Shown here: positions 7,518-13,543 of the stretch, piece after piece
Layout of the letters: each line of letters begins with the position of its first letter
Position numbering within the stretch: position 1 is the first letter of the stretch
Assembly (NCBI GenBank): GCA_007116205.1
Contig: SKIY01000067.1
Span: 1 to 16,670 of the forward strand
DNA from: Candidatus Izemoplasma sp.
GTDB taxonomy: Bacteria; Bacillota_I; Bacilli_A; Izemoplasmatales; Izemoplasmataceae
Direction: 5' to 3'
Length of the DNA: 16,670 nt
Program-made: the position numbers and the translations under genes
Notes under the pieces: model-generated
Seen by the model: only the letters and a program-made list of their open reading frames with translations
Database searches by the model: none
Told to the model about the DNA's origin: nothing

Positions 7518-8474
7518 ATGGCAAACATAATGACTGAGTTAAAAGAAAAAATCAAAGGACAAGGGATTCGTATTGTGTTTCCTGAGTCAAGCGATTCAAG
7601 AATAATCGAAGCCGCTAAACGACTAGCGGAAGAAGCACTAGTTATTCCTGTGCTTATTGGAAAGAAAGAGGAACTTCCTAACATTAAAGGGTGTGAAATT
7701 TTAGATCCTGAAACGTATCCAGATTACAATGAGTTCGTTCAAGCAATGGTAGAAAGACGTGCTGGAAAATGTTCTTATGAAGAAGCAAAAGAAATTTTAA
7801 AGAATCATAATTATTTTGGAACAATGCTTGTTTATATGAACCGCGCACAAGGTCTAGTTAGCGGTGCGATACACTCTACAGGAGACACAGTTAGACCAGC
7901 CCTTCAAATTATAAAAACCAAACCGGATGTTAGTAAAACATTTGGCTATTTCTTAATGATTCGAGATGATGAAAAATATATCATGGGAGATTGTGCAATT
8001 AATCCGAATCCCGATGCAAAATCTTTAGCTGAGTTCGCTATTGAGTCCGCTAAAGCTGCAGAGATGTTTGGGATAGAAGAACCACGTGTTGCGATGCTTT
8101 CATTTTCAACGAATGGTAGCGCTGAAACAGATGAAACCAAAAAAGTACGCGAAGCAGTAAAACATGCAAAAGCTAAAAACAGTGGGTATCACATTGATGG
8201 TGAAATGCAGTTTGATGCAGCGTTTGTGAAAAGCGTAGGAGAGAAGAAGTTTCCAGAAAGCCATGTCGCGGGAAATGCAAATACTTTTATCTTCCCAGAT
8301 TTAAACAGTGGAAACATAGGCTATAAAATCGCACAACGACTAGGGAACTTTGAAGCCGTTGGCCCTATTCTTGCAGGATTGAACAAGCCAGTAAATGATT
8401 TGTCTCGGGGATGTAGTGCACAGGATGCCTACAATACAGCAATCATTACTGCAGCGCAAAGCCTAATAGATTAA
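7518..8474 (+). CDS. pta: Phosphate acetyltransferase
   Basis: Pta interconverts acetyl-CoA plus phosphate with acetyl phosphate plus CoA. With acetate kinase (not in the window) it makes ATP from acetyl-CoA, typical of fermentative or overflow metabolism. The protein is 318 residues, the single-domain length seen in Bacillota. Visible family blocks are GAIHSTGDTVRPALQ (116-130), MLSFSTNGSA, DGEMQFDAAF, ANTFIFPDLNSGNIGYKIAQRLG-type substrate loop, and KPVNDLSRGCS (290-300) near the end. I placed the start at ATG 7518 because AGGAG lies 7 nt upstream; a longer in-frame reading from 7452 would run through the promoter. It stands alone between its promoter and a terminator. A phosphate butyryltransferase is less likely given the GxNP and DLSRGCS-type blocks. 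Confidence 0.95.
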   Translation: MANIMTELKEKIKGQGIRIVFPESSDSRIIEAAKRLAEEALVIPVLIGKKEELPNIKGCEILDPETYPDYNEFVQAMVERRAGKCSYEEAKEILKNHNYFGTMLVYMNRAQGLVSGAIHSTGDTVRPALQIIKTKPDVSKTFGYFLMIRDDEKYIMGDCAINPNPDAKSLAEFAIESAKAAEMFGIEEPRVAMLSFSTNGSAETDETKKVREAVKHAKAKNSGYHIDGEMQFDAAFVKSVGEKKFPESHVAGNANTFIFPDLNSGNIGYKIAQRLGNFEAVGPILAGLNKPVNDLSRGCSAQDAYNTAIITAAQSLID

Positions 8475-8493
8475 AGCTCTTGTGAGCTTTTTT
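8473..8493 (+). terminator. Intrinsic terminator of pta
   Basis: AAAGCTC (8473-8479) pairs with GAGCTTT (8484-8490) over the loop TTGT, followed by T residues to 8493 and a second T-run at 8495-8499. The 5' arm overlaps the last two bases of the pta stop codon. Confidence 0.8.
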
Positions 8494-8509
8494 CTTTTTG
8501 TGCTATAAT
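8480..8509 (+). promoter_or_regulatory. Promoter of the diacylglycerol kinase-rnmV-ksgA unit
   Basis: An extended -10, TGCTATAAT (8501-8509), contains a perfect TATAAT. TTGTGA (8480-8485) is 18 nt upstream and matches 4 of 6 of the -35 consensus. The -35 sits inside the pta terminator hairpin, so terminator and promoter share sequence. The position rules out any translation start upstream of about 8515 for the next gene. Confidence 0.75.
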
Positions 8510-8530
8510 AAAGCAAAGCGTGGTGATACA

Positions 8531-9439
8531 GTGAAAAAGTGCTGGATAATATACAACCCCATGAGTGGGAAAAAGAAATTTAAAAAACATATTCCAAAAG
8601 TTAAAGAAACCATTGAATCAATGGGATATAACATTGCGGTTAAACCGACAAAACGCGCTGGACACGCGACAGCATTAGTTAAAGAATCATGTTATGAAAA
8701 AATCGATATGATTTTAATTTCTGGTGGCGATGGAACTGTCAACGAATGTGTTAATGGCTTAGCCGGACAGCGGTTTAGACCCAAAGTAGCCTACATCCCC
8801 TCAGGCACAGCGTGTGATATAGCAAAAACCTTAGGTATTCCTAAAAACGTAGATAAAGCATTAGAAATTATTAAAAAAGACCACCATGTAGATATGGACG
8901 TGGTTAAAGGGTCACACGGATACTTTGTTTACGTTACCGCTATTGGAAACTATGTAGACATTAGTTATGTGACGCAATCAAAACTTAAACGAGTACTTGG
9001 ATATGGCGCCTATATAATAACAGGCATTAAAGAGTTTTTTACAATTCCAATGATTAAAACGGAAATAGATTATGATGGCGGAAAACTAAAAGGGTACTTC
9101 TCTTTAATTATGGTTATTAATTCTCGTCGCGTCGCAAGTTTTAACATTATAAGAAAACCCGTATTAGATGATGGTAAAATCGATATCGTTGTCTACCGAT
9201 ATATACCACTACTTAACAACCTGATTTATCTAATATCGTTTGTTTTTAGCCCTAAAAAAATGTTAGGCGTGAAACGTGTTCAAACAACACGCGCTAAACT
9301 ATATACAGAACATCACCATAAATGGAATATTGATGGTGAAGCTGCAAACTCAGGAAATCAAGAAGTTATGGTTATACCAAAGCATCTTAATATTATTATT
9401 AACGAAAAAAAAGCTGGGAAATATTTTCAACATCAGTAG
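8531..9439 (+). CDS. Diacylglycerol kinase / lipid kinase, DgkB-YegS family
   Basis: A 302-residue soluble lipid kinase with a DAGKc catalytic domain, the same length as B. subtilis DgkB (303). DgkB-type enzymes phosphorylate diacylglycerol to phosphatidate and recycle it from lipoteichoic acid synthesis. Seen motifs: NPMSGKKK (9-16), SGGDGTVNECVNG (64-76), PSGTACDIA (90-98) and WNIDGE near the C-terminus with Asp268 and Glu270. Asp67, Asp96, Asp268 and Glu270 occupy positions I recall as essential in staphylococcal DgkB. The usual GTxND is GTACD here, with Cys95 in place of Asn. The start is GTG 8531, after GGTGAT at 8522-8527; the apparent longer frame from 8498 would include the -10 box. 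A sphingosine-kinase-like relative of unknown substrate (YegS/BmrU type) is possible. First gene of the unit with rnmV. Confidence 0.85.
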   Translation: MKKCWIIYNPMSGKKKFKKHIPKVKETIESMGYNIAVKPTKRAGHATALVKESCYEKIDMILISGGDGTVNECVNGLAGQRFRPKVAYIPSGTACDIAKTLGIPKNVDKALEIIKKDHHVDMDVVKGSHGYFVYVTAIGNYVDISYVTQSKLKRVLGYGAYIITGIKEFFTIPMIKTEIDYDGGKLKGYFSLIMVINSRRVASFNIIRKPVLDDGKIDIVVYRYIPLLNNLIYLISFVFSPKKMLGVKRVQTTRAKLYTEHHHKWNIDGEAANSGNQEVMVIPKHLNIIINEKKAGKYFQHQ

Positions 9440-9450
9440 GAGTTTTTATA

Positions 9451-9996
9451 ATGAATAGTGCCCCATTTAAAGAAGTGATTGTGGTTGAAGGTAATCATGA
9501 TGCTGCAAGAATCAAACAAATTTATCCCAACGCAAATACCGTTATAACAAACGGGTCTGAGATTCCTAAAGATACCTTGCAATTATTAAAGAAATTACAA
9601 AAAGAACGCGGGCTTATTTTAATGTTAGACCCAGATTATCCAGGGGAACGGATTAGGCATCAAATAAACGCTTACGTTGGACCGACAAAACATGTCTTTT
9701 TACCAAAACATAAATGTATCAGTGAAAACAAGCAAAAAATCGGTATTGAACACGCTGATCAAGAAACAATCCAACAAGCACTAAAAATGCACGTACACAA
9801 CTCAACACAAACGTCTACACATATTACTATTAAAGATATGATTGCATTAAGGCTAACAATCACATCAGATGCTAAAGCTCGTCGCAGAAAAGTATGCGAC
9901 GCTTTTTATCTCGGTTTGTGTAATGCTAAAACGTTAAGAAATCGATTAAATATGTTCGCAATTACCAAAGAAGCCATCGAAGAGGTGCTAAAATGA
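9451..9996 (+). CDS. rnmV: Ribonuclease M5 (5S rRNA maturation)
   Basis: RNase M5 makes the final double cut that releases mature 5S rRNA from its precursor; in B. subtilis this needs ribosomal protein L18. The protein is 181 residues, with an N-terminal TOPRIM domain: catalytic Glu13 and Asp17 in VVEGNHD, and Asp60 and Asp62 in LDPDYPGERIR. The C-terminal half (about 95-181) holds the family-specific RNA-binding region with the block SDAKARRRKVCD. The ATG has GGAG (9439-9442) upstream, overlapping the stop of the lipid kinase gene. Its TGA stop overlaps the ksgA start (ATGA), so the two are translationally coupled. rnmV followed by ksgA is the conserved Bacillota order. The TGA stop also shows that UGA is not decoded as tryptophan. 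Confidence 0.95.
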   Translation: MNSAPFKEVIVVEGNHDAARIKQIYPNANTVITNGSEIPKDTLQLLKKLQKERGLILMLDPDYPGERIRHQINAYVGPTKHVFLPKHKCISENKQKIGIEHADQETIQQALKMHVHNSTQTSTHITIKDMIALRLTITSDAKARRRKVCDAFYLGLCNAKTLRNRLNMFAITKEAIEEVLK

Positions 9997-10853
9997 AATC
10001 ATCTAACCCAAAAGGTATAACCCAAGTTCTCAAAGAAAACAATTTACGCATTAAAAAGAAATTCGGACAAAATTTTCTTATCGACGATAATGTCTTAGAT
10101 AAAATCATTGATGCAGCACAAATAACTAAAGAAGATTTCGTTGTCGAAATAGGACCAGGATTAGGATCTTTAACAGAGCGATTACTACAACAATCTAAAA
10201 GCGTTTTAGCCTATGAAATAGATACGGATTTAACACCGATTTTAACCAAAGCATTCCCTGAAAAACATTTTCATTTAATTGAAGCTGATATTTTAAAACG
10301 TGACATTGACGAAGATATAGAAGCGATTGATCCACATGTGGAATCTGTGACTGTAGTTGCTAATTTACCGTATTATATTACGACACCGATATTAATGAAG
10401 TGTTTAGAATCTTCTAAAAAAATTAAGCGAATTGTTGTGATGATGCAATATGAAGTCGCAAAAAGAATTACCGCATCGACACATACGAAAGATTATAATG
10501 CTTTAAGTATCGCGGTTCAATATCGCGCGAAAACAACTTTTGCATTTAAAGTTCCAAAAAGTGTATTTATACCTGCGCCTAATGTCGATAGTGCAGTCAT
10601 TACACTAGATTATCATACTAAGTATCACGATCAAGTGATTTCAGAACCTTACTTTTTTAAGTTTATCAAAGCTGCCTTTGCGCAACGTAGGAAAACATTA
10701 TTAAACAACTTATTTGCTTATTTAGCTATAGACAAAGAAGAAGTAATAAAAGTACTGAACACACTGGATGTTGATCCTCAATGTCGTGCAGAAACGGTTA
10801 CACTTGAACGATTTATTAATATGGCAAATACGTTTTATAAACGGAATATATAA
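9993..10853 (+). CDS. ksgA: 16S rRNA (adenine 1518/1519-N6) dimethyltransferase
   Basis: KsgA (RsmA) transfers four methyl groups from S-adenosylmethionine to two adjacent adenines in helix 45 of 16S rRNA during late 30S assembly. The protein is 286 residues. The N-terminal KKKFGQNFL (22-29) is family-typical. SAM motif I is VEIGPGLGSL (51-60). The catalytic motif IV is NLPYY (124-128). The C-terminal helical domain has AQRRKTLLNNL, the usual KsgA block. The ATG overlaps the rnmV stop (ATGA) and the ribosome binding site GAGGTG lies inside rnmV. Erm-type 23S methyltransferases share the fold, but the AQRRKTL block, the length and the rnmV context point to KsgA. Confidence 0.97.
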   Translation: MKSSNPKGITQVLKENNLRIKKKFGQNFLIDDNVLDKIIDAAQITKEDFVVEIGPGLGSLTERLLQQSKSVLAYEIDTDLTPILTKAFPEKHFHLIEADILKRDIDEDIEAIDPHVESVTVVANLPYYITTPILMKCLESSKKIKRIVVMMQYEVAKRITASTHTKDYNALSIAVQYRAKTTFAFKVPKSVFIPAPNVDSAVITLDYHTKYHDQVISEPYFFKFIKAAFAQRRKTLLNNLFAYLAIDKEEVIKVLNTLDVDPQCRAETVTLERFINMANTFYKRNI

Positions 10854-10868
10854 GCATAATCCCCTATA

Positions 10869-10884
10869 TGTTTCACATGGAACA
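10869..10884. promoter_or_regulatory. parS-like palindrome (candidate ParB/Spo0J binding site)
   Basis: The 16-mer on the minus strand, TGTTCCATGTGAAACA, matches the B. subtilis Spo0J site consensus TGTTNCACGTGAAACA at all but one position (T for C at position 8). Read on the plus strand it is TGTTTCACATGGAACA. It lies between ksgA and ispE, and the gene set around it is origin-proximal in related bacteria, where parS sites cluster. The inverted repeat extends outward to 10866-10887. It also directly abuts the likely ispE -10 region, so an operator for ispE is an alternative. No ParB gene is in the window. Confidence 0.6.
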
Positions 10885-10895
10885 TATGATAAAAT
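10885..10895 (+). promoter_or_regulatory. Possible -10 region of ispE
   Basis: TATGAT (10885-10890) and TAAAAT (10890-10895) both resemble a -10 box, and A+T-rich sequence leads to the ribosome binding site. I see no good -35 at the right distance; the parS-like palindrome occupies part of that place. ispE may therefore be read mainly from the upstream unit, since no terminator follows ksgA. Confidence 0.35.
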
Positions 10896-10916
10896 GAAAG
10901 CGTAGGAGGGATGAAT

Positions 10917-11759
10917 ATGGTTAAAGAAAAGGCATATGCAAAAATCAATCTATTTTTAGATGTTTTAGGAAAGCGGGAGGATGGATTTCACAATATTGAA
11001 ACCATTATGGTGCCTATAGACCTTTATGACAGTATCGAATTGACGGTACAAGAAGCGCCACAAGTAGAGGTAACTTCAAACATCCCTATAACCGATGTGC
11101 CAGAAGAAAACTTAGTCCACAAAGTTGCTATATTTATGATAGAGAAATTTAAGATTACAAAAGGACTAAAGATCCATATTGTTAAACGCATTCCTATCGC
11201 TGCAGGACTCGCTGGAGGCAGTGCAGATGCAGCAGCGACACTAAGAGGTATTAACAAAGTCTTTCGATTAAAACTATCCAATGAACAACTTGCAGAAATG
11301 GGCGAATTATTTGGATCTGATATTCCACATTGTATTTATAATAAACCTTGTATAGCCCGTGGAAAAGGTGAGCAGCTCATGTTTTTAAAACAGACATGTA
11401 AATGGCCGATTCTCATCGTTACACCAAAAATTCAAGTTAGTACAAAAACGGTTTTCCAAAGTGTGAACATGGATGAAGTCATAAACAGAAAAATAACAAA
11501 AATGAGCAACGCCATATATAATCGTAACTATGACTTAGCTGTTAGAGAATTGTATAACGCCCTAGAACCGTTTACATTTAAATTGTTTCCTGAGGTAAAA
11601 GCGCTAAAAGAAGCGTTAGATCGTGAAAATGCAGATGGGATTTTAATGAGCGGTAGCGGACCATCAATCGTTGTTTTTTCACAAAATAAAAAAGATTTAC
11701 AGGAAATTAGTAAAAAATATCAAGAGAAAAACAATGTGATTTTAACGAAAATAAACTAA
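10917..11759 (+). CDS. ispE: 4-diphosphocytidyl-2-C-methyl-D-erythritol kinase
   Basis: IspE phosphorylates 4-diphosphocytidyl-2-C-methyl-D-erythritol with ATP in the non-mevalonate (MEP) isoprenoid pathway. It is a GHMP kinase of 280 residues. The N-terminal AYAKINLFLDV carries Lys9. The glycine-rich ATP loop is PIAAGLAGGSADAA (93-106). The probable catalytic Asp135 lies in GSDIPHC. The C-terminal SGSGPSIV is the GHMP motif 3. I chose ATG 10917 over ATG 10911 because AGGAGG (10904-10909) is 7 nt from the first and only one base from the second; the shorter form also matches the B. subtilis N-terminus better. It implies that the organism makes isoprenoid precursors by the MEP route. The B. 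subtilis ispE also lies downstream of rnmV-ksgA. Confidence 0.95.
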   Translation: MVKEKAYAKINLFLDVLGKREDGFHNIETIMVPIDLYDSIELTVQEAPQVEVTSNIPITDVPEENLVHKVAIFMIEKFKITKGLKIHIVKRIPIAAGLAGGSADAAATLRGINKVFRLKLSNEQLAEMGELFGSDIPHCIYNKPCIARGKGEQLMFLKQTCKWPILIVTPKIQVSTKTVFQSVNMDEVINRKITKMSNAIYNRNYDLAVRELYNALEPFTFKLFPEVKALKEALDRENADGILMSGSGPSIVVFSQNKKDLQEISKKYQEKNNVILTKIN

Positions 11760-11784
11760 TACAGCCGTTTGAAGCGAAAAATAT

Positions 11785-11813
11785 TTGAAAAGCCCTAAAA
11801 CTTGTGCTATAAT
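11785..11813 (+). promoter_or_regulatory. Promoter of spoVG
   Basis: TTGAAA (11785-11790), a 17-nt spacer, and a perfect TATAAT (11808-11813) that is extended by TGC (11805-11807). This is a strong housekeeping (SigA-type) promoter. In B. subtilis spoVG is read by sigma-H; no such sequence is needed to explain this one. Confidence 0.85.
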
Positions 11814-11856
11814 TTTTGCATATAGAGGAAATGGACACAAAATGTGGGGTGGAATA

Positions 11857-12117
11857 ATGAATATAACGGACGTTCGTATTAAAAAGTTCAATGGTGAGAA
11901 CCGACTTAAAGCGATTGCTGCCATTACTATTGACGATTGTTTTGTTGTTCATGAATTACGTGTTATCGATGGGAAAGATGGTCTCTTTGTTGCGATGCCA
12001 AGCAGAAAAATGCCAAATGGCGAATTCAAAGACGTGGCGCATCCAATTAATCAAGAAACCAGAAATCTTATTGAGGGCATCGTAATTGATGCGTATCATA
12101 AAATCGAAGAAGAATAA
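11857..12117 (+). CDS. spoVG: SpoVG family nucleic-acid-binding regulator
   Basis: An 86-residue SpoVG homologue. The core aligns well with B. subtilis SpoVG (97 residues): NITDVRI, FVVHELRVIDGKDGLFVAMPSRK, PNGEFKDVAHPIN. The acidic C-terminal extension of the Bacillus protein is missing; this one ends in IEEE soon after the helix. SpoVG proteins bind DNA or RNA and act as regulators in Staphylococcus, Listeria and Borrelia, and affect spore cortex and septation in Bacillus. The start is ATG 11857 behind GGGGTGG; the longer frame beginning at 11785 is excluded because it starts inside the -35 box. It has its own promoter and terminator, so it is a monocistronic gene between ispE and prs, in the same relative order as in B. 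subtilis. Confidence 0.95.
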   Translation: MNITDVRIKKFNGENRLKAIAAITIDDCFVVHELRVIDGKDGLFVAMPSRKMPNGEFKDVAHPINQETRNLIEGIVIDAYHKIEEE

Positions 12118-12137
12118 TAAGTAAGTAAATATTAAAT

Positions 12138-12170
12138 AAATGCAACTTTTTTTCAAGTTGCATTTTATTT
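12138..12170 (+). terminator. Intrinsic terminator of spoVG
   Basis: AAATGCAACTT (12138-12148) pairs perfectly with AAGTTGCATTT (12155-12165) over the loop TTTTTC. A T-rich stretch (TTTTATTTTT) follows. It lies 20 bp after the spoVG stop codon. Confidence 0.88.
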
Positions 12171-12191
12171 TTGTGTTATATACCTTATAAT
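12164..12191 (+). promoter_or_regulatory. Candidate promoter of prs
   Basis: A perfect TATAAT lies at 12186-12191, 40 bp before the prs start. The sequence where a -35 would fall (about 12164-12169) is only T-rich and overlaps the spoVG terminator tail. The gene needs a promoter here because spoVG ends in a good terminator, so I accept the -10 on position. Confidence 0.5.
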
Positions 12192-12215
12192 AAAATGTGT
12201 GTGATTTTATATAAC
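12175..12215 (+). repeat. Nested inverted repeats in the prs leader
   Basis: GTTATATA (12175-12182) is repeated in inverted form at 12208-12215. Inside it ATAAAAT (12190-12196) pairs with ATTTTAT (12204-12210) around GTGTGTG. The inner arms would form a small hairpin at the very start of the mRNA. The outer arms span the -10 box. It could be an operator, a 5' stabilising hairpin, or chance in AT-rich DNA. Confidence 0.35.
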
Positions 12216-12231
12216 AAAGATGGAGGTTTTT

Positions 12232-13200
12232 ATGGCTATTTTTAACGGACATAAAATAAAGTTATTTACTTTAAGTGCAAACCGCAAATTAGCGGAGGAA
12301 ATATCGCAATATTCCAACATCCCACTTAGCAAGTGTGAAGTACACCGATTTGCAGACGGTGAAATCGGCATGAATATCGAAGAAACTGTTCGAGGGCATC
12401 ATGTTTTCGTTGTTCAACCGACGCAATCGCCTGTTAATGAACATTTAATGGAATTGCTTATTATGATTGATGCGTTGAAACGTGCTTCTGCTAAAAACAT
12501 AAATATTGTCATGCCTTATTACGGGTATTCAAGGCAAGATCGTAAAGCTGCATCTCGCCAACCAATATCGGCTAAACTCGTAGCAAATTTACTTCAAGTT
12601 GCTGGTGCGACAAGGGTTTTAGCAATGGATCTGCACGCCGGACAAATTCAGGGATTTTTTGATATTCCAATTGATAACTTTGTTGCGATGCCTATAATCG
12701 TCGAACATTTTAATAAAAAATTAAAAGATGAAGAAATAGTTATTGTATCTCCAGATCACGGTGGCGCTGTACGTGCTAGAGAAATGGGAAATATTATGAA
12801 TGCACCTATTGCCATTATTGATAAACGCAGGCCACGTGCCAACGAAGTTGAAATTATGGGAATTGTTGGAGATGTCCAAAATAAAATAGCAATTATTATA
12901 GATGATATTATCGATACAGCAGGGACCATTTGTTCAGCAGCAAGCGCCTTAAAAGCGGCGGGTGCTAAAGAAGTGTATGCTGCTTGTACCCATCCTATCT
13001 TTTCTGGACCAGCCATTGAACGTATTAATAAAAGTGCCATAAAAGAATTAATTTGCACCAACACAATAAATTTAAGCGAAGATAAACAATCAGAGAAAAT
13101 TATCCAACTAAGTATTGCACCACTAATGGCACAAGGTATATTAAACATTGTACAAGACCAACCGTTAAGTGGGTTATTTAAGTATAAAGAGCCAGAATAA
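12232..13200 (+). CDS. prs: Ribose-phosphate pyrophosphokinase (PRPP synthetase)
   Basis: Prs converts ribose 5-phosphate and ATP to PRPP and AMP, feeding purine, pyrimidine, histidine, tryptophan and NAD synthesis. The 322-residue protein is a class I enzyme. Visible blocks: SANRKLAEEI (15-24), FADGEI (40-45), YYGYSRQDRKAASRQP (96-111), DLHAGQIQGFF (133-143), SPDHGGAVRAR, the flexible-loop IDKRRP, and the PRPP-binding loop DDIIDTAGT (224-232). Small departures from the usual RKARSREPI are Ala for Arg and Gln for Glu in the ATP-binding loop. ATG 12232 follows GGAGG (12222-12226) with 5 nt spacing; an in-frame ATG at 12220 overlaps that site and is unlikely. In B. subtilis prs follows spoVG-glmU; glmU is absent from this interval. 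Confidence 0.97.
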   Translation: MAIFNGHKIKLFTLSANRKLAEEISQYSNIPLSKCEVHRFADGEIGMNIEETVRGHHVFVVQPTQSPVNEHLMELLIMIDALKRASAKNINIVMPYYGYSRQDRKAASRQPISAKLVANLLQVAGATRVLAMDLHAGQIQGFFDIPIDNFVAMPIIVEHFNKKLKDEEIVIVSPDHGGAVRAREMGNIMNAPIAIIDKRRPRANEVEIMGIVGDVQNKIAIIIDDIIDTAGTICSAASALKAAGAKEVYAACTHPIFSGPAIERINKSAIKELICTNTINLSEDKQSEKIIQLSIAPLMAQGILNIVQDQPLSGLFKYKEPE

Positions 13201-13210
13201 AGAAATTTGC

Positions 13211-13250
13211 AAATAGCATGAAAAATCAACAGTTTTAACGATGCTTATTT
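13211..13250 (+). terminator. Weak possible terminator after prs
   Basis: AAATAGCAT (13211-13219) can pair with ATGCTTATTT (13241-13250) if one T is bulged, with a further AAAA/TTTT pairing inside. The loop is long and the T-tract is broken. I can see nothing better between prs and the asnS promoter. Confidence 0.3.
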
Positions 13251-13269
13251 CGTAATAATCATATTTATA

Positions 13270-13297
13270 TTGACAATACATAAGATTTTGATATGAT
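13270..13297 (+). promoter_or_regulatory. Promoter of asnS
   Basis: A perfect -35 TTGACA (13270-13275), a 16-nt spacer and TATGAT (13292-13297; 5 of 6). The start of transcription near 13304 lies immediately before the T-box leader. The 343-bp gap between prs and asnS is thus filled by this promoter and the leader, plus about 70 bp with little recognisable structure. Confidence 0.8.
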
Positions 13298-13309
13298 TAC
13301 AATATAAAA

Positions 13310-13523
13310 CAAAGCGATGAACAGGACAAAGTTTAACAGATGTATTTAGCGAGCTTGGGATGGTGAGAGCCAAGTTACAAAGTTAAGTGGAGAACCCCTG
13401 TGAGTGATGGAAGAATTAAGTAGACCCATCCGTTTACCAGCGTTAATGGTGTTGAGTGCCGGCTATGCCGGAATTAAGGTGGTACCGCGGATTATTCGCC
13501 CTTTATTGCAAAGGGCTTTTTTT
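13310..13523 (+). promoter_or_regulatory. T-box leader (tRNA-Asn sensing riboswitch) of asnS
   Basis: The Stem I apical region (AGCTTGGGATGGTGAGAGCC) lies at about 13353-13372. The specifier is AAC at 13393-13395, an asparagine codon, followed by the usual CCC...GAGTG spacing seen also in the serS leader. The T-box core AAGGTGGTACCGCGG (13476-13490) is canonical; its UGGU (13480-13483) would meet the tRNA NCCA end. The antiterminator pairs AAGG 13476-13479 with CCTT 13500-13503 and GCG 13487-13489 with CGC 13497-13499. The competing terminator uses 13498-13516. Uncharged tRNA-Asn would favour read-through into asnS. Confidence 0.95.
13498..13523 (+). terminator. Intrinsic terminator of the asnS T-box leader
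   Basis: GCCCTTT (13498-13504) pairs with AAAGGGC (13510-13516), followed by seven T (13517-13523). The 5' arm overlaps the antiterminator, as required for T-box switching. Confidence 0.9.
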
Positions 13524-13543
13524 ATTATATGGAGGTGTTTTAA

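Noticed and set aside
11785..11856. N-terminal extension of SpoVG by 24 residues
   Set aside because: It begins within the -35 box and contains the -10 TATAAT; ATG 11857 matches the family N-terminus.
13205..13214. 10-bp palindrome ATTTGCAAAT after prs
   Set aside because: Short, AT-rich and without a second copy or context; expected by chance.
12756..13229. 157-codon minus-strand open frame over the end of prs
   Set aside because: Antisense to the conserved PRPP loop and C-terminus of Prs; hydrophobic composition is the expected reverse reading of that sequence.
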